From positions 1 to 39,272 of the forward strand of contig CAITYM010000063.1 of assembly GCA_903896615.1 (NCBI GenBank): a stretch of 39,272 nucleotides of DNA, written 5' to 3'. The first letter of the stretch is position 1. Every line of letters starts with the position of its first letter. Positions 28,513 to 39,231 of this stretch are shown one piece after another. The notes below the pieces were generated by a model that saw only the letters and a program-made list of their open reading frames with translations, ran no database searches and was not told the origin of the DNA. The DNA is from an uncultured Burkholderiales bacterium (GTDB lineage: Bacteria; Pseudomonadota; Gammaproteobacteria; Burkholderiales; Burkholderiaceae_C). Both the position numbers and the translations under genes were made by a program.

Positions 28513-29388
28513 ATGAGTTGGTTAGAAAAACTTCTCCCACCTAAAATTCAACAAACAGATCCTGCCGATAGACGCAGTGTGCCTGAGGGGCTTTGGGTAA
28601 AGTGCCCAAGTTGTGAGACCGTTTTGTACAACACAGATTTGGAGGAGAACCAAAATGTATGCCCCAAATGTTCCCACCATCACCGAATTACGGCTCGCAG
28701 TAGATTAAATTATTTCTTAGACTCCGAAGGCCGCTATGAAATTGGACAAGAGGTTGTCCCACTAGATCCACTTAAGTTCAAGGACTCTAGAAAGTACCCA
28801 GAGCGTATTAAAGAGGCCATGGCCAACACAGGAGAGACAGACGCCCTTGTTGTGATGGGAGGCTCAATACACAGCATCAATGTAGTTGCTGCCTGTTTTG
28901 AGTTTGATTTCATGGGTGGAAGTATGGGCTCAGTGGTTGGGGAGCGCTTTGTGCGGGGTGTTCATACAGCCATTGACCAAAAGGTCCCCTTTATTTGCTT
29001 TACCGCAACCGGTGGAGCTCGAATGCAAGAGGGTCTTTTGTCTTTAATGCAAATGGCTAAAACCAATGCATCACTCACCAGACTTGCAAAAAAGGGGTTG
29101 CCGTTTATAAGCGTATTAACGGATCCAACCATGGGAGGTGTATCGGCTGGTTTTGCGTTTATGGGAGACCTCGTAATTGCAGAGCCCAAAGCGTTGATTG
29201 GGTTTGCAGGTCCACGCGTGATTGAGAGTACCGTGCGAGTAACGCTCCCCGAGGGTTTTCAGCGCTCTGAGTTTTTACAACTCAAAGGGGCAGTAGACTT
29301 TATTTGCGACAGACGCGAACTCAAGAAATCAATTGCTGAGACTTGTGCAATGCTCCTCAAACAACCCGCCGACGCAGTAAGCACTTAA
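28513..29388 (+). CDS. accD: acetyl-CoA carboxylase carboxyltransferase beta subunit
   Basis: A 291-residue carboxyltransferase beta subunit that moves CO2 from biotin to acetyl-CoA, first step of fatty-acid synthesis. The N-terminal zinc ribbon is CPSC...CPKC (about 30-52), followed by the crotonase-like core with [20 protein letters not shown] and [13 protein letters not shown] chose ATG 28513 ([12 protein letters not shown]) with GGAG 8 nt ahead; the longer frame from 28438 runs inside trpA. Confidence 0.96.
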   Translation: MSWLEKLLPPKIQQTDPADRRSVPEGLWVKCPSCETVLYNTDLEENQNVCPKCSHHHRITARSRLNYFLDSEGRYEIGQEVVPLDPLKFKDSRKYPERIKEAMANTGETDALVVMGGSIHSINVVAACFEFDFMGGSMGSVVGERFVRGVHTAIDQKVPFICFTATGGARMQEGLLSLMQMAKTNASLTRLAKKGLPFISVLTDPTMGGVSAGFAFMGDLVIAEPKALIGFAGPRVIESTVRVTLPEGFQRSEFLQLKGAVDFICDRRELKKSIAETCAMLLKQPADAVST

Positions 29389-29417
29389 ACAATATCCCTT
29401 AAAAGAAGATCCTTAAA

Positions 29418-31010
29418 TTGAATTCAAAAACCGAACATCCCAAAGCAGAATTGTCTGACGCTGAAACAGCTACTACCGCTCAAGCCAATGGGGATACGCC
29501 TGTCGTAGATGAAAATAAGTTAATAGCAGAAAGAAGAGACAAGCTAGCGCAGTTGCGCGTTCACAGCGCTCAAACAAAGACCCCCGTCTTTCCAAACGAC
29601 TTTAAGCCCACACATCACGCACATGACGTCCACAGGGATTACGAGTCCTTGGATGCGCAGGCACTTCAAGACGCCCAGACCCCGGTAAGTGTGGGCGGGC
29701 GGATGATGCTCAAAAGAGTAATGGGCAAGGCTAGTTTTGCGACCATCCAAGATGCAAGTGCTCGCATCCAACTCTATGTCGTTAGAGATGAGGTAGGAGA
29801 GGAAGCTTACAACGCATTTAAGCACTGGGACTTAGGAGACATCTTGGGCGCAAAGGGGACGCTCTTTAAGACTCGCACAGGCGAGCTCTCCATTCACGTC
29901 AAAGAAATTCGCTTACTCACCAAAAGCCTTAGGCCTTTGCCCGATAAATTCCACGGCATCAGTGATCAAGAGATTAAGTACCGTCAGCGTCACATAGATT
30001 TAATTACGGATGAGGCCGCTAAAAAACGCTTTATCACTCGCTCCAAAGCAATCACGTGTATGCGTGAGTTTATGGTTCAGCACTCCTTTTTGGAGGTTGA
30101 AACGCCTATGTTGCACCCCATTCCTGGGGGTGCGAATGCAAGACCCTTTACGACTCACCATAATGCACTTGATCAGGAAATGTACCTTCGTATCGCACCT
30201 GAGCTTTACTTAAAGCGTTTGATCGTAGGTGGATTTGAACGTGTATTTGAGATCAATCGAAATTTTAGAAACGAGGGTATCTCCGTTCGCCACAATCCAG
30301 AGTTCACGATGATGGAGTTTTACGCGGCCTACTGGAACTATTTGGACTTGATGGAGTTCACCCAGTCCCTTATCCGAGCAGTAGCCATTCATACCAACGG
30401 ATCACTGACCCTTCATTACGCAGGCAAAGAGGTCGACTTAAGCGCTCCCTTTGCGCGACTCACCATTACACAAGCGATTGAGAAATTTGCACCTAAAGCG
30501 GTTCCTATCCACTCCATTGAGGGCATGATCAAAGCATTAGAGGAACTCGGACTCACAGAGCAAAAGCATCAATTGTCCAAACGCTCCCTTGCCGCCCTTC
30601 AAGTGCTGTACTTCGAGGAGGTCATAGAAGAGCGCCTATGGCAACCTACTTTTATCTGCGAGCACCCGGTTGAGATCTCACCGCTTGCAAGAGCCAGTGA
30701 TACCAATCCTGAGGTAACCGAGCGCTTTGAGCTCTACATCACGGGCCGGGAGTTCGGCAACGGTTTCTCAGAGCTCAATGACGCTGAGGACCAAGCAGCG
30801 CGGTTTCAGTCACAAGTCGACGCTAAAGAAAGTGGTGACGATGAGGCCATGTTCTATGATCACGACTTTGTGAAAGCGCTTGAGTACGGTATGCCGCCAA
30901 CGGGCGGTTGTGGAATTGGAATTGATCGACTGATGATGTTGCTTACCGACAGTGCAAGTATTAGGGACGTTATCTTATTCCCTGCACTGCGTAAAGAACA
31001 ACACACCTGA
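29418..31010 (+). CDS. lysS: lysyl-tRNA synthetase, class II (TTG start)
   Basis: A 530-residue enzyme charging tRNA-Lys. An N-terminal charged extension (about 1-60) is followed by the OB-fold anticodon domain (about 75-185) and the class II core: motif 2 [20 protein letters not shown] and motif 3 [12 protein letters not shown] near the C terminus. No in-frame ATG precedes the OB domain; TTG at 29418 follows AAGAAG and is the best start, 29 nt after accD. In most Burkholderiales accD is followed by folC, so its position here is unusual. A hairpin at 31030-31065 follows. Confidence 0.94.
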   Translation: MNSKTEHPKAELSDAETATTAQANGDTPVVDENKLIAERRDKLAQLRVHSAQTKTPVFPNDFKPTHHAHDVHRDYESLDAQALQDAQTPVSVGGRMMLKRVMGKASFATIQDASARIQLYVVRDEVGEEAYNAFKHWDLGDILGAKGTLFKTRTGELSIHVKEIRLLTKSLRPLPDKFHGISDQEIKYRQRHIDLITDEAAKKRFITRSKAITCMREFMVQHSFLEVETPMLHPIPGGANARPFTTHHNALDQEMYLRIAPELYLKRLIVGGFERVFEINRNFRNEGISVRHNPEFTMMEFYAAYWNYLDLMEFTQSLIRAVAIHTNGSLTLHYAGKEVDLSAPFARLTITQAIEKFAPKAVPIHSIEGMIKALEELGLTEQKHQLSKRSLAALQVLYFEEVIEERLWQPTFICEHPVEISPLARASDTNPEVTERFELYITGREFGNGFSELNDAEDQAARFQSQVDAKESGDDEAMFYDHDFVKALEYGMPPTGGCGIGIDRLMMLLTDSASIRDVILFPALRKEQHT

Positions 31011-31029
31011 AGCTTATGAGTATCAGGCG

Positions 31030-31065
31030 AAGTAGGCAGCAAGAATGAAATTCAGTTGCCTACTT
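31030..31065 (+). terminator. terminator-like hairpin after lysS
   Basis: AAGTAGGCA (31030-31038) pairs with TGCCTACTT (31057-31065), and inside the loop GAAT pairs with ATTC. It is 20 bp after the lysS stop and about 20 bp before the end of the convergent zinc-ribbon gene. The following T-tract is short, so efficiency is unclear. Confidence 0.6.
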
Positions 31066-31083
31066 TAAATGTTATTTCGTTCC

Positions 31084-31326
31084 TTAGGCGGCAACCTTGA
31101 GAGGCTTTTCAATCGCTACTGCTGGTTTGCACTCAAAGCAAAAGAATGCGAGGCTACCTGCAAATCGTCTTTGACTGCCTTGACTACGAGGCTTGTGGTG
31201 CCCACACATCATGCAAGACATCGTCTCACCAATCTTTCCCATGCCTGCAAAGGGTGAGCCGTTCTCACGACTCGTAAAACGCAGACCACTTTCAGCTACA
31301 GCGTTTTTGCCTGTTTTTGTCGCCAT
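31084..31326 (-). CDS. small zinc-ribbon protein of unknown function
   Basis: An 80-residue protein with C-x2-C (Cys38, Cys41) and C-x2-C (Cys63, Cys66) separated by 21 residues, a classic zinc-ribbon spacing. Between them lies a basic stretch, KPRSQGSQRRF, that could bind nucleic acid. AAGGGA lies about 6 nt before the ATG. I recall small proteins like this in related betaproteobacteria but cannot name a family or function. It is last in the minus-strand series, about 155 bp after nagZ, and probably has its own promoter in the AT-rich gap. Confidence 0.75.
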   Translation of the reverse strand: MATKTGKNAVAESGLRFTSRENGSPFAGMGKIGETMSCMMCGHHKPRSQGSQRRFAGSLAFFCFECKPAVAIEKPLKVAA

Positions 31327-31481
31327 TAAAAATCCCTTGTTCTTTTTAAGATGAACTACGAAATTGATGTTTCGTTTTTATTTTTTATAGGAATATTTTA
31401 ACGCTTACGCTCGCGTAAAAATGAATCAAACGATATTTAATGATTAATCAAATTGAATAAAGAATTCATTTAGATTATTGA
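31327..31481. other. AT-rich gap with two hairpins
   Basis: Contains ACGAAA/TTTCGT (31358-31363 and 31370-31375) followed on the plus strand by a T-rich run to 31386, the shape of a plus-strand terminator although no plus-strand gene ends nearby. A second small hairpin (TTACG/CGTAA) lies near 31406-31420. The promoter of the zinc-ribbon gene (minus) probably lies here. Confidence 0.4.
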
Positions 31482-32594
31482 TCAGGGAAGCAGCGTAAGT
31501 GCATGAATATATTCAGGATCCTTCATTAGACTCATCCAATCTTGCGGCTCCAATCGCCCTAAAAGCTGCAGTCTTCGCTCTTCACTGACTTGTCTCGCAC
31601 TCCATCTGCCCTGCATTAGTGCACTCTCTAGGCCTTGGAGCAACTCGTCAATTGGCCTACCTTGCGCTCCTTGATTGTTAGGGGTTGCATCACCTGCAAT
31701 GCTTTGATTGCACAACAACACCATATCGCATCCTGCGCTTAACGCCTCAATCGCAGCTTCTACATAAGTGACAGTTCGTCCGTCAATTTCACGAGCGCCA
31801 GCCATTGACAAATCATCGCTAAAAATAGCGCCTTGAAATTTCATTTGATCGCGCAAAATATTCTCTAGCCAGAGTTTAGAAAAACCCGCTGGACGCTTAT
31901 CAACTTTTGTATATATAACGTGTGCAGGCATCACACTGGTGAGCACTGTGCTCAGCACTTCATAGGGCCAAGCATCGGCGGAGACAATCTCCTCCATAGC
32001 ACGTTCATCAATGGGTATTTCAGTGTGTGAGTCTGCTTTTACGAACCCATGTCCTGGAAAATGCTTACCGCAATTAGCCATTCCAGCTTTTAAGAGCCCA
32101 TGCATCAAACTCTTTGACAAAACACTTACAACCCTTGCATCCGAGTGAAATGCTCTATCACCAATCACACCGCTACTGCCCCAGTCCAGATCTAGTACAG
32201 GCGTAAAACTTAAATCCACACCACAAGCTCGCAACTCTGCTGCAAGGATGTAGCCACACGCGGTTGCTGCGTCCATGGCTTTCAAAGCCCCACTACCCTC
32301 GCGATCGTCACCGTCATTGCTCCACATCTTGCCCAACTCTCCCATCGCAGGCAAGTGTGTAAACCCGTCTGATCTAAAGCGTTGTACTCGTCCGCCTTCG
32401 TGATCTACACAGATTAATAAATCAGAGCGTACTCTTTTTATATCCTGACATAGTGCGTGGAGTTGCGCCCTGGACTCCCAGTTGCGCGAAAATAAAATAA
32501 CACCACCGGTGAGTGGATGCATCAAACGTTCAACATCTATTTTTGTGAGTGTAGTACCAGCTATATCTAAAATAATAGGGCTATGGTTAATCAT
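31482..32594 (-). CDS. nagZ: beta-N-acetylhexosaminidase (glycoside hydrolase family 3)
   Basis: A 370-residue cytosolic enzyme of peptidoglycan recycling that removes GlcNAc from anhydro-muropeptides. Motifs: [11 protein letters not shown] near residue 63-73, [14 protein letters not shown] with the flexible-loop Asp-His pair acting as acid/base, and [10 protein letters not shown] with the nucleophile Asp. Length suits the short single-domain NagZ type of Gram-negative bacteria. The ATG overlaps the acpS stop as ATGA. Confidence 0.95.
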   Translation of the reverse strand: MINHSPIILDIAGTTLTKIDVERLMHPLTGGVILFSRNWESRAQLHALCQDIKRVRSDLLICVDHEGGRVQRFRSDGFTHLPAMGELGKMWSNDGDDREGSGALKAMDAATACGYILAAELRACGVDLSFTPVLDLDWGSSGVIGDRAFHSDARVVSVLSKSLMHGLLKAGMANCGKHFPGHGFVKADSHTEIPIDERAMEEIVSADAWPYEVLSTVLTSVMPAHVIYTKVDKRPAGFSKLWLENILRDQMKFQGAIFSDDLSMAGAREIDGRTVTYVEAAIEALSAGCDMVLLCNQSIAGDATPNNQGAQGRPIDELLQGLESALMQGRWSARQVSEERRLQLLGRLEPQDWMSLMKDPEYIHALTLLP

Positions 32595-32986
32595 TTTTCA
32601 TCCTCAACAATTACATAACTCGTTGCATAGTCCGATTCATCGCTTAAAGACACATGAGCCTTTAATCCCTTTGCATCGAACCACTCTAATAATTCACCAT
32701 GCAGTTTAAGGGTAGGCTGCCCGCTTGCAAGCTTGGCCACCTCACACCTAGTCCACCACATCGGCATTCTCATTCCCAACCCAATTGCTTTACTAAATGC
32801 CTCTTTAACTGAGAAACGGGTCGCTAAAAAGCGAATTCCTCTGTCTGCGAACCTCGCACTGCGAGACTGATAGGTTTGGAATTCAGCCTCAGTCAAAATT
32901 TTTAATGCAAAGCGCTCACCGTGGCGCTCAACGGCGCGCGCTATGCGTCGGATGTCACAGATATCAGTACCAATTCCGTAAATCAA
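32591..32986 (-). CDS. acpS: holo-[acyl-carrier-protein] synthase (TTG start)
   Basis: A 131-residue phosphopantetheinyl transferase that activates ACP. The N terminus [15 protein letters not shown] matches the family MIYGIGTDI pattern, with the Mg2+ Asp in GTD and the Glu in [10 protein letters not shown]. The TTG at 32986 gives this N terminus, AAGGG lies upstream, and it is 17 nt after the pdxJ stop. An in-frame ATG at 33040 would lie inside pdxJ and add 18 residues not seen in the family. Confidence 0.9.
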   Translation of the reverse strand: MIYGIGTDICDIRRIARAVERHGERFALKILTEAEFQTYQSRSARFADRGIRFLATRFSVKEAFSKAIGLGMRMPMWWTRCEVAKLASGQPTLKLHGELLEWFDAKGLKAHVSLSDESDYATSYVIVEDEK

Positions 32987-33003
32987 CTTTGAAGACCCTT
33001 GCT

Positions 33004-33756
33004 TTATTTCAAAGCGCCTAATTTGGCTTGCTTGATACATGACAAATATGCACTCACTGCTGCGGTGTACCCCAGCTCTAACGCATCCCCTATCAGCGCA
33101 TGTCCAATTGACACTTCCTCTATATAGGGGATGGCCCTTAAAAGTGAGCCCAGATTATTTAAATTCAGATCATGACCCGCGTTTATCATCAGCCCCGCAT
33201 CAGCTGCACACTGCGCGGCCGCTCTAAACTGTTCAAGCACTGTGCTTTGCATGGGTGTGCCGTAAGCACTCGCGTAAGGCTCCGTGTATAACTCCACACG
33301 CTCAGCACCAAGCTCACGCACATAATGCATTTGATCTGGCTCAGCGTCCATAAATAAACTAACTCGCACCCCTAAGTCCTTTGACTCTTGGATAAGCGGC
33401 TTTAAACGATCATAATCGCTTGGGAATCTCCAACCATGATCGCTCGTTATCTGTGAATGATCATCTGGTACAAAGGTCACCTGATTTGGCTTGTCGCGAC
33501 GCACAAAATCCATTAAGTTATGAAAGGGGTTCCCCTCTATGTTGAACTCCACCCCGGGCATATCTTTAATCAACTCGGAGAGTTCATGCACATCAGCTGG
33601 GCGTATGTGACGCTCATCGGGCCTGGGGTGAACAGTGATTCCGTTTGCACCGGCTTGCAAACAAATAGAGGCTGCCCGCAGAACACTGGGTATCCCAAGT
33701 GCTCTGGTGTTGCGAATAGTCGCAACCTTATTTAAATTCACAGACAAAGCAGTCAT
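33004..33756 (-). CDS. pdxJ: pyridoxine 5'-phosphate synthase
   Basis: A 250-residue TIM barrel that makes pyridoxine phosphate (vitamin B6). It starts [18 protein letters not shown]. Family motifs [38 protein letters not shown] and NAGHDLNL are seen, including the active-site His and Glu. ATG 33756 fits homologues; the frame runs on to 33828, inside recO. It begins 14 nt after the recO stop. Confidence 0.96.
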   Translation of the reverse strand: MTALSVNLNKVATIRNTRALGIPSVLRAASICLQAGANGITVHPRPDERHIRPADVHELSELIKDMPGVEFNIEGNPFHNLMDFVRRDKPNQVTFVPDDHSQITSDHGWRFPSDYDRLKPLIQESKDLGVRVSLFMDAEPDQMHYVRELGAERVELYTEPYASAYGTPMQSTVLEQFRAAAQCAADAGLMINAGHDLNLNNLGSLLRAIPYIEEVSIGHALIGDALELGYTAAVSAYLSCIKQAKLGALK

Positions 33757-33770
33757 AAAAATGTAAACAC

Positions 33771-34571
33771 TTATAGCGATTGAAGATCCATCATAAATTG
33801 GCGTGTCCTCAGCTTGGACACACCACAATGGTAGTGTAGAACAGAGCGTAATTGACTTTGTAGGGACTGTCTATGCTGGGACGCCATCTCAGCGCAACAT
33901 CTAATCAAAGTGGTCAAAGGATAAGTCGAACTCAAAGACTCCCCCAAGGTGCGCCATAGCGAGCCTGGTAATCCTGCTTGTTCGTCCTCTCCCACCTCAC
34001 GCAGTCCAACCTCAGCAATCCAAACATACGACTCACTGTCCTTTAACGGCTGAAGGGTTAGGGACTGTCGAGAAAGATCAGGTAGCCATCCCAAGTCTTT
34101 TAATAGCAAAAGCTCAAAACTCCTGAGAGCCGGCGCCTTAACACTGTCATCTTGTGTTGTGAGAATGGATACAGTTTGTTGGTATACGTCAAAAAATTCA
34201 GAATGAGGATCGTCTCTTTGAAGCAATCTCAAAATAAGTTCATTGAGATAAAAGCCTGAGAGTAACGCCTCCCCCTTAGGCATAACGCTCCCCCCACCCC
34301 ACACGGCGGATTTGAGAGTGCGAATCTCCGCATCTCCGCTGTAAGAGACTTTAATTAACTGCAAAGGAAGGAGGATGGGTCGAAAATTTGAACTCGGTCT
34401 TTTGGCCCCCTTTGCAACCAAAGTGATTCGCCCCATGTGCCTCGTTAGCACCTCAACGATCAAACTGGATTCGCTCCAATCAAAGGATTGAAGCACAAAG
34501 GCGGGCTCCTCTAGAACCCGACTCGCTGGACTCGCCCTATTCGTAGCCAAAACTGCGCACCCGCGCTTCAT
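33771..34571 (-). CDS. recO: DNA repair protein RecO
   Basis: A 266-residue recombination mediator that loads RecA with RecR. The N-terminal OB fold is seen at about 20-95 ([34 protein letters not shown]), followed by the helical domain with [12 protein letters not shown] and [11 protein letters not shown]. The start is uncertain: ATG 34571 overlaps era by 35 bp, while a TTG at 34550 (then [11 protein letters not shown]) would give an N terminus nearer to homologues. Neither has a clear ribosome site. Confidence 0.92.
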   Translation of the reverse strand: MKRGCAVLATNRASPASRVLEEPAFVLQSFDWSESSLIVEVLTRHMGRITLVAKGAKRPSSNFRPILLPLQLIKVSYSGDAEIRTLKSAVWGGGSVMPKGEALLSGFYLNELILRLLQRDDPHSEFFDVYQQTVSILTTQDDSVKAPALRSFELLLLKDLGWLPDLSRQSLTLQPLKDSESYVWIAEVGLREVGEDEQAGLPGSLWRTLGESLSSTYPLTTLIRCCAEMASQHRQSLQSQLRSVLHYHCGVSKLRTRQFMMDLQSL

Positions 34572-35637
34572 CGTCCGCCCAGCCAGATCGAACTTTTACC
34601 CATATCTCCAAAAAGACCTTAGCGCCCATGAGATTCTCCAACTCCTGACGCGCCTCACTTGCGATGCGCTTTAAACGGTCTCCGTTCTCACCGATTACCA
34701 TTGCTTTGTGACCATCTCGCTCAACCACAATAGTTGCGGCAATGCGAACCATACGCGCAACTGTTTTACCGGGTTCTTCAGTGAATTTATCAATAATGAC
34801 TGTGGATGTATACGGCAACTCATCACCCGTTAGTCTAAATAATTTTTCACGAATAATCTCACTCGCTAAAAATCTTTCACTTCGGTCTGTAAGTTCATCT
34901 TCGCTATACCACCAAGGTTGCTGAGGTAGGTATTTAGAACATACCACAAGCAATCGCTCAACGTCCTTTGTGTTTTTTGCAGACATCGGAACAGTCTCTA
35001 TAAACTCACCCTTGTTTTGCATATCTTGCAACCAAGGAGCCAAGTCTGCTCGCCTGTGAATCATGTCCAGTTTGTTGGCAATTAAAATTATGGGCGTGTG
35101 CTTGCCCAAAAGTGCAAGCACTTTTGCATCAGCAACAGAGAATGAACCCGATTGGACAACAAATAAAATCAGGTCAACACCACTCACAGCGCCCACAACT
35201 GTCTTGTTCAAAGACCTATTTAATGCATTGGAGTGTCGAGTTTGAAATCCCGGTGTATCCACAAACACAAACTGCGACGCGCCCTCAGTTCTTATCCCTG
35301 TAATTCGGTGCCTAGTGGTTTGCGCCTTCTTTGAAGTGATGCTTATTTTCTGACCAACCAAAGCATTCAGTAACGTAGACTTGCCTACATTGGGTTTACC
35401 GACTATGGCTAGAGTGCCACACCGATGCAAGGGGTTTGAAGGGCCCATTGCCGCTTGTAGCATCTGGGTTAATGAATCTTTATCTACTTCGGAAATTTCC
35501 TCTGCAGGCATGCCCCCCTGTACTAACTGAGCTTCATCACTGGACTCATTTACAACCTTTGCAACCTTTGCAGTACCAGATTTAGACACTGAACCAGACT
35601 TTGCAGTTCTCTTTTTTGGGGACTCTTTATCAATCAT
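34537..35637 (-). CDS. era: GTPase Era, with long N-terminal extension
   Basis: A 366-residue GTPase for 16S rRNA maturation and 30S assembly. G1 GKPNVGKS is at 80-87, then G3 DTPGF, G4 NKLD and G5 SAK, followed by a C-terminal KH domain ([17 protein letters not shown]). E. coli Era starts about 65 residues later; here the first 70 residues are Lys/Ser/Glu-rich and probably disordered. ATG 35637 is not preceded by a strong ribosome site; in-frame ATG codons at residues 43 and 59 could be the true start. Placed 40 nt after rnc, as usual. Confidence 0.94.
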   Translation of the reverse strand: MIDKESPKKRTAKSGSVSKSGTAKVAKVVNESSDEAQLVQGGMPAEEISEVDKDSLTQMLQAAMGPSNPLHRCGTLAIVGKPNVGKSTLLNALVGQKISITSKKAQTTRHRITGIRTEGASQFVFVDTPGFQTRHSNALNRSLNKTVVGAVSGVDLILFVVQSGSFSVADAKVLALLGKHTPIILIANKLDMIHRRADLAPWLQDMQNKGEFIETVPMSAKNTKDVERLLVVCSKYLPQQPWWYSEDELTDRSERFLASEIIREKLFRLTGDELPYTSTVIIDKFTEEPGKTVARMVRIAATIVVERDGHKAMVIGENGDRLKRIASEARQELENLMGAKVFLEIWVKVRSGWADDEARVRSFGYE

Positions 35638-35677
35638 TAAGGATATCTATTTTTAAAATTTATTGAATGGATATTGC

Positions 35678-36373
35678 TTACCTATTGGCCCTTAGCCAAT
35701 CAAGCATAGCTTTAGCTGCCGCTTGCTCGCCCGCTCTTTTGGACTCTCCAATGCCGCGTTGACTAATATTAAGCTCAGCGATCTCGCACTCCACGTCAAA
35801 TGTTTGTTGGTGAGCAGCCCCGGTCGTACCGGCCACTCTGTACAGCGGTAGTTTTAAACGCCTTGCTTGGAGCCACTCTTGCAGTTCTGTTTTAGGATCC
35901 TTTGCTGCAGCTGACATTGCGGGATTGATGCTTACCTTATCAAAGAGCCTAAAGACCAAGGCCTCTGCTTTTGCATAGCCTGAATCCACAAACACTGCCC
36001 CTATCACCGCCTCTAATGCATCTGCAAGGATTGAAGGCCTTTTTTGCCCTCCTGATTTAAGCTCACCCTCGCCCAACTTTATCAGCCCACTCAAGCCTAA
36101 GTCTAAGGCTAATTTATGAAGCGTTTCTTGTTTTACTAAATTGGCCCTTACCCTAGATAGGTCACCTTCAGGCAAATTGGACAACGCTTTAAAAAGCATC
36201 TGAGATACCGCAAGATTCAAAACCGAGTCTCCCAAGAACTCTAATCTCTCATTGTGATTAGCACCGTGACTGCGGTGTGTAAGGGCCTGAACGATTAACT
36301 CAGGATGCGTAAAAGAGTGTTCTAATCGTCGCTCCAAGGCTTCATAAAAAAGTGCTTGTGACTTCACATCCAT
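35678..36373 (-). CDS. rnc: ribonuclease III
   Basis: A 231-residue double-strand RNA endonuclease for rRNA and mRNA processing. The signature NERLEFLGDSVL (about 41-52) carries the catalytic acidic residues, and SILADALEAVIGAVFVDSG gives the second metal site. The C-terminal dsRNA-binding domain (about 155-228) shows PKTELQEWLQ and GESKRAGEQAAAKAML. The start overlaps the lepB stop as TAATG. Confidence 0.96.
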   Translation of the reverse strand: MDVKSQALFYEALERRLEHSFTHPELIVQALTHRSHGANHNERLEFLGDSVLNLAVSQMLFKALSNLPEGDLSRVRANLVKQETLHKLALDLGLSGLIKLGEGELKSGGQKRPSILADALEAVIGAVFVDSGYAKAEALVFRLFDKVSINPAMSAAAKDPKTELQEWLQARRLKLPLYRVAGTTGAAHQQTFDVECEIAELNISQRGIGESKRAGEQAAAKAMLDWLRANR

Positions 36374-37371
36374 TAGTTAATGCTACCAATTCGCTTTAAG
36401 CTACCAAAATTCATCCAAACAAAAATAGCTTTACCAACAATATTTTCATCGGGTACAAATCCCCAATAACGAGAGTCCAGTGAGTTATCCCGGTTGTCCC
36501 CCATCATAAAGTAATGACCTTTTGGGACTTTGCAAACAAAACCCTCTACGCTGTAGGTACATTGATCTTTATATTTAAAGTTATCCGCACCCGCTACAAA
36601 AGCGGGGCGCTCATCCTCATTTAATAAAGGATGGGTCTTAAGTAAAGAAGTTGGTTGCTGATCATGACTCAGTGGTAAATCTTCTGAGAATTGCTTGATG
36701 TAGCGAAGACTGTCCTCTTCAAAGAACTCAGGCAATGCTTTTTTCTCAACAGGTACTCCATTGATAGTTAACTGTTTATTTAAATACGAAACTTCATCGC
36801 CTGGCACACCAATAACGCGCTTGATGTAGTCTAAGCTTGGTTTTGGCGGAAACCTAAAGACCATTACATCACCGCGCTCAACGGGTGAGCCCTCGGTGAC
36901 CTTTTTATTAATAACGGGTAGCCTCACACCGTAATGGAATTTATTTACCAATATTAAGTCTCCAACCAACAAGGTTGGGATCATGGAGCCAGAGGGAATT
37001 TTAAAAGGTTCGAATAGAAATGAACGTAACAAAAAAACCAATAAGATGACAGGAAACAAACCCGCTGTCCAATCCAACCACCAAGGTTGGCGAACCACCT
37101 CTTCATGAAGCGCACTCATATCGGCTTCATGAGGGGTGATGCCAAGTGATCTCAATTGTGCATCACGTGATTGGGCCTGAGTTTGCAGGTCATGTACGTT
37201 TTTTAAACGTGCGGGGAGAAAATAATATTTTTCAGCCAACCAATATATGCCTGTGACGACACTGGCCAAAAATAATAGCAGTGCAAAGTTACCCTCTATA
37301 TATCCGAGATACCAACTTCCAATATAAGTAGCAAAAGCCCCTAATACAAATGCCGTAATTACTGACATCAT
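36373..37371 (-). CDS. lepB: signal peptidase I
   Basis: A 332-residue inner-membrane protease that removes signal peptides. Two N-terminal hydrophobic segments (about 2-45) precede a third at about 106-119. Catalytic Ser129 lies in FKIPSGSMIPT and Lys184 in YIKRVIGVPGD, and the family box GDNRDNSLDSRYWG is near the C terminus. I prefer ATG 37371, with GAGGA 9 nt ahead and 5 nt after the lepA stop, over a TTG at 37380 that would add three residues and leave no room for the ribosome site. Confidence 0.95.
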   Translation of the reverse strand: MMSVITAFVLGAFATYIGSWYLGYIEGNFALLLFLASVVTGIYWLAEKYYFLPARLKNVHDLQTQAQSRDAQLRSLGITPHEADMSALHEEVVRQPWWLDWTAGLFPVILLVFLLRSFLFEPFKIPSGSMIPTLLVGDLILVNKFHYGVRLPVINKKVTEGSPVERGDVMVFRFPPKPSLDYIKRVIGVPGDEVSYLNKQLTINGVPVEKKALPEFFEEDSLRYIKQFSEDLPLSHDQQPTSLLKTHPLLNEDERPAFVAGADNFKYKDQCTYSVEGFVCKVPKGHYFMMGDNRDNSLDSRYWGFVPDENIVGKAIFVWMNFGSLKRIGSIN

Positions 37372-37376
37372 GATAC

Positions 37377-39188
37377 TCAATCCTCAACTTGCAATATAGC
37401 CAAGAATGCCTCTTGGGGGACTTCTACGGAACCGATTTGCTTCATGCGCTTCTTTCCTGCTTTTTGTTTCTCAAGTAATTTTCTCTTTCGACTAATGTCT
37501 CCGCCGTAGCACTTTGCCAATACGTTTTTACGCAGTGCTTTAATTGATTCACGGGCAATAATATTTGCCCCAATTGCAGCCTGAATCGCAACATCAAACA
37601 TCTGTCGACTAATGATTTCACGCATCTTAGCCACCACTGCTCGACCCCTGTACTGGGACTGAGTGCGGTGAACAATAATTGACAAAGCATCAACCTTTTC
37701 GCCGTTGAGCAAGATATCAACCTTCACTACGTCTGATGCCCTGTACTCCTTAAACTCATAGTCCATAGAGGCGTAGCCACGGCTCACAGATTTCAGTTTA
37801 TCAAAGAAGTCTAAAACAATCTCCCCTAGCGGCATCTCATAAGTCAACATGACTTGACGGCCGTGATAGGCCATATTCATTTGCACACCACGCTTTTGAT
37901 TAGCCAAAGTCATCACTGCGCCAACATACTCTTGAGGCATATACAGGTGCACAGTCACAATAGGCTCTCTGATTTCTTGTAGCTTTCCCTGTTCCGGCAT
38001 TTTTGATGGATTTTCAACCATCATTATTTCTCCGTCCCCTTTCACTACTTGGTAAACAACACTGGGGGCTGTAGTGATAAGGTCTTGATCAAACTCCCTC
38101 TCTAACCTTTCTTGCACAATCTCCATATGAAGCAAACCCAGAAAGCCACACCTAAATCCAAAGCCAAGTGCTTGAGAAACTTCTGGCTCATAGCGAAGCG
38201 AGGAATCATTGAGTTCTAATTTTTCAAGTGCATCCCTGAGTGAATCATATTGATTTGCCTCAGTGGGATACAGGCCCGCGAATACTTGCGGCTGAATTTC
38301 CTTGAAACCTGGTAACGCCTGCGTCGCTGTGGCGCTGGCTCCGCCTGTGCCGGCTTTTATTAAAGTAACCGTGTCCCCTACCTTGGCTGCTTGCAGCTCC
38401 TTGATACCTGCAATGATGTACCCCACATCGCCCGCCTCAAGCGCCTCTCTTGGTTGATTAGCCGGCGTAAACACACCAAGGCTATCTGCGTTGTAGGTCG
38501 CCCCAGTTGCCATGAGTTTGATGCGCTCGCCTTTGGCGAGACGTCCATCTACTACCCTCACCAACATCACTACACCAACATAGGTATCAAACCAACTGTC
38601 AATAATCATCGCGCGCAGTGGCCCATCTGGGTTCCCTTTGGGCGGAGGTATTTTGTGGACGATTGCCTCTAAGATTTCATCTATTCCCATGCCCGTCTTT
38701 GCGGAACAAGGTATTGCATCGGTGGCATCGATCCCTATGACATCCTCAATTTCGGACTTTGCGTTATCGGGATCCGCTTGAGGTAAATCCATCTTATTTA
38801 AAACAGGCACCACCTCTACACCAAGGTCCAAAGCGGTATAACAATTTGCAACTGTTTGGGCCTCTACCCCTTGACTTGCGTCCACCACCAAGAGAGCGCC
38901 CTCGCAAGCGCTTAACGAGCGAGAGACTTCATAGGAAAAATCCACATGTCCTGGTGTATCAATAAGATTAAACGAATAAATTTGACCATCTAGGGCCTTA
39001 TATCTGAGTGAAGCTGTTTGGGCTTTTATAGTTATCCCACGCTCTTTCTCAATATCCATGGAGTCTAAAACTTGCGCCTCCATCTCTCTATCGCTTAGCC
39101 CCCCGCAGCGCTGGATTAACCGATCTGCAAGGGTTGATTTACCATGATCTATATGAGCAATGATCGAAAAGTTTCTGATGTGGTTCAT
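37377..39188 (-). CDS. lepA: elongation factor 4 (LepA)
   Basis: A 603-residue ribosome-bound GTPase. It begins [20 protein letters not shown] with the G1 loop, then [10 protein letters not shown] (switch), [12 protein letters not shown] and SAK. The C-terminal LepA-specific domain includes [25 protein letters not shown] split across its basic loop. I chose ATG 39188; a TTG directly before it also lies in frame. No strong ribosome site. lepA starts the minus-strand run lepA-lepB-rnc-era-recO-pdxJ-acpS-nagZ. Confidence 0.97.
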   Translation of the reverse strand: MNHIRNFSIIAHIDHGKSTLADRLIQRCGGLSDREMEAQVLDSMDIEKERGITIKAQTASLRYKALDGQIYSFNLIDTPGHVDFSYEVSRSLSACEGALLVVDASQGVEAQTVANCYTALDLGVEVVPVLNKMDLPQADPDNAKSEIEDVIGIDATDAIPCSAKTGMGIDEILEAIVHKIPPPKGNPDGPLRAMIIDSWFDTYVGVVMLVRVVDGRLAKGERIKLMATGATYNADSLGVFTPANQPREALEAGDVGYIIAGIKELQAAKVGDTVTLIKAGTGGASATATQALPGFKEIQPQVFAGLYPTEANQYDSLRDALEKLELNDSSLRYEPEVSQALGFGFRCGFLGLLHMEIVQERLEREFDQDLITTAPSVVYQVVKGDGEIMMVENPSKMPEQGKLQEIREPIVTVHLYMPQEYVGAVMTLANQKRGVQMNMAYHGRQVMLTYEMPLGEIVLDFFDKLKSVSRGYASMDYEFKEYRASDVVKVDILLNGEKVDALSIIVHRTQSQYRGRAVVAKMREIISRQMFDVAIQAAIGANIIARESIKALRKNVLAKCYGGDISRKRKLLEKQKAGKKRMKQIGSVEVPQEAFLAILQVED

Positions 39189-39203
39189 CAACGGACACGT
39201 TTA

Positions 39204-39209
39204 AGTATA
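39204..39209 (-). promoter_or_regulatory. possible -10 element for lepA
   Basis: On the minus strand TATACT lies at 39209-39204, about 15 bp before the lepA ATG region, within AT-rich sequence after the upstream terminator. No good -35 is found 17 bp further upstream, so this is a weak candidate. Confidence 0.25.
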
Positions 39210-39231
39210 TGAATTTAAAAGAGAGAGACAT

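Noticed and set aside
33757-33828. Extended start of pdxJ inside recO
   Set aside because: The added residues overlap the recO 3' end and lie before the conserved [10 protein letters not shown] start.
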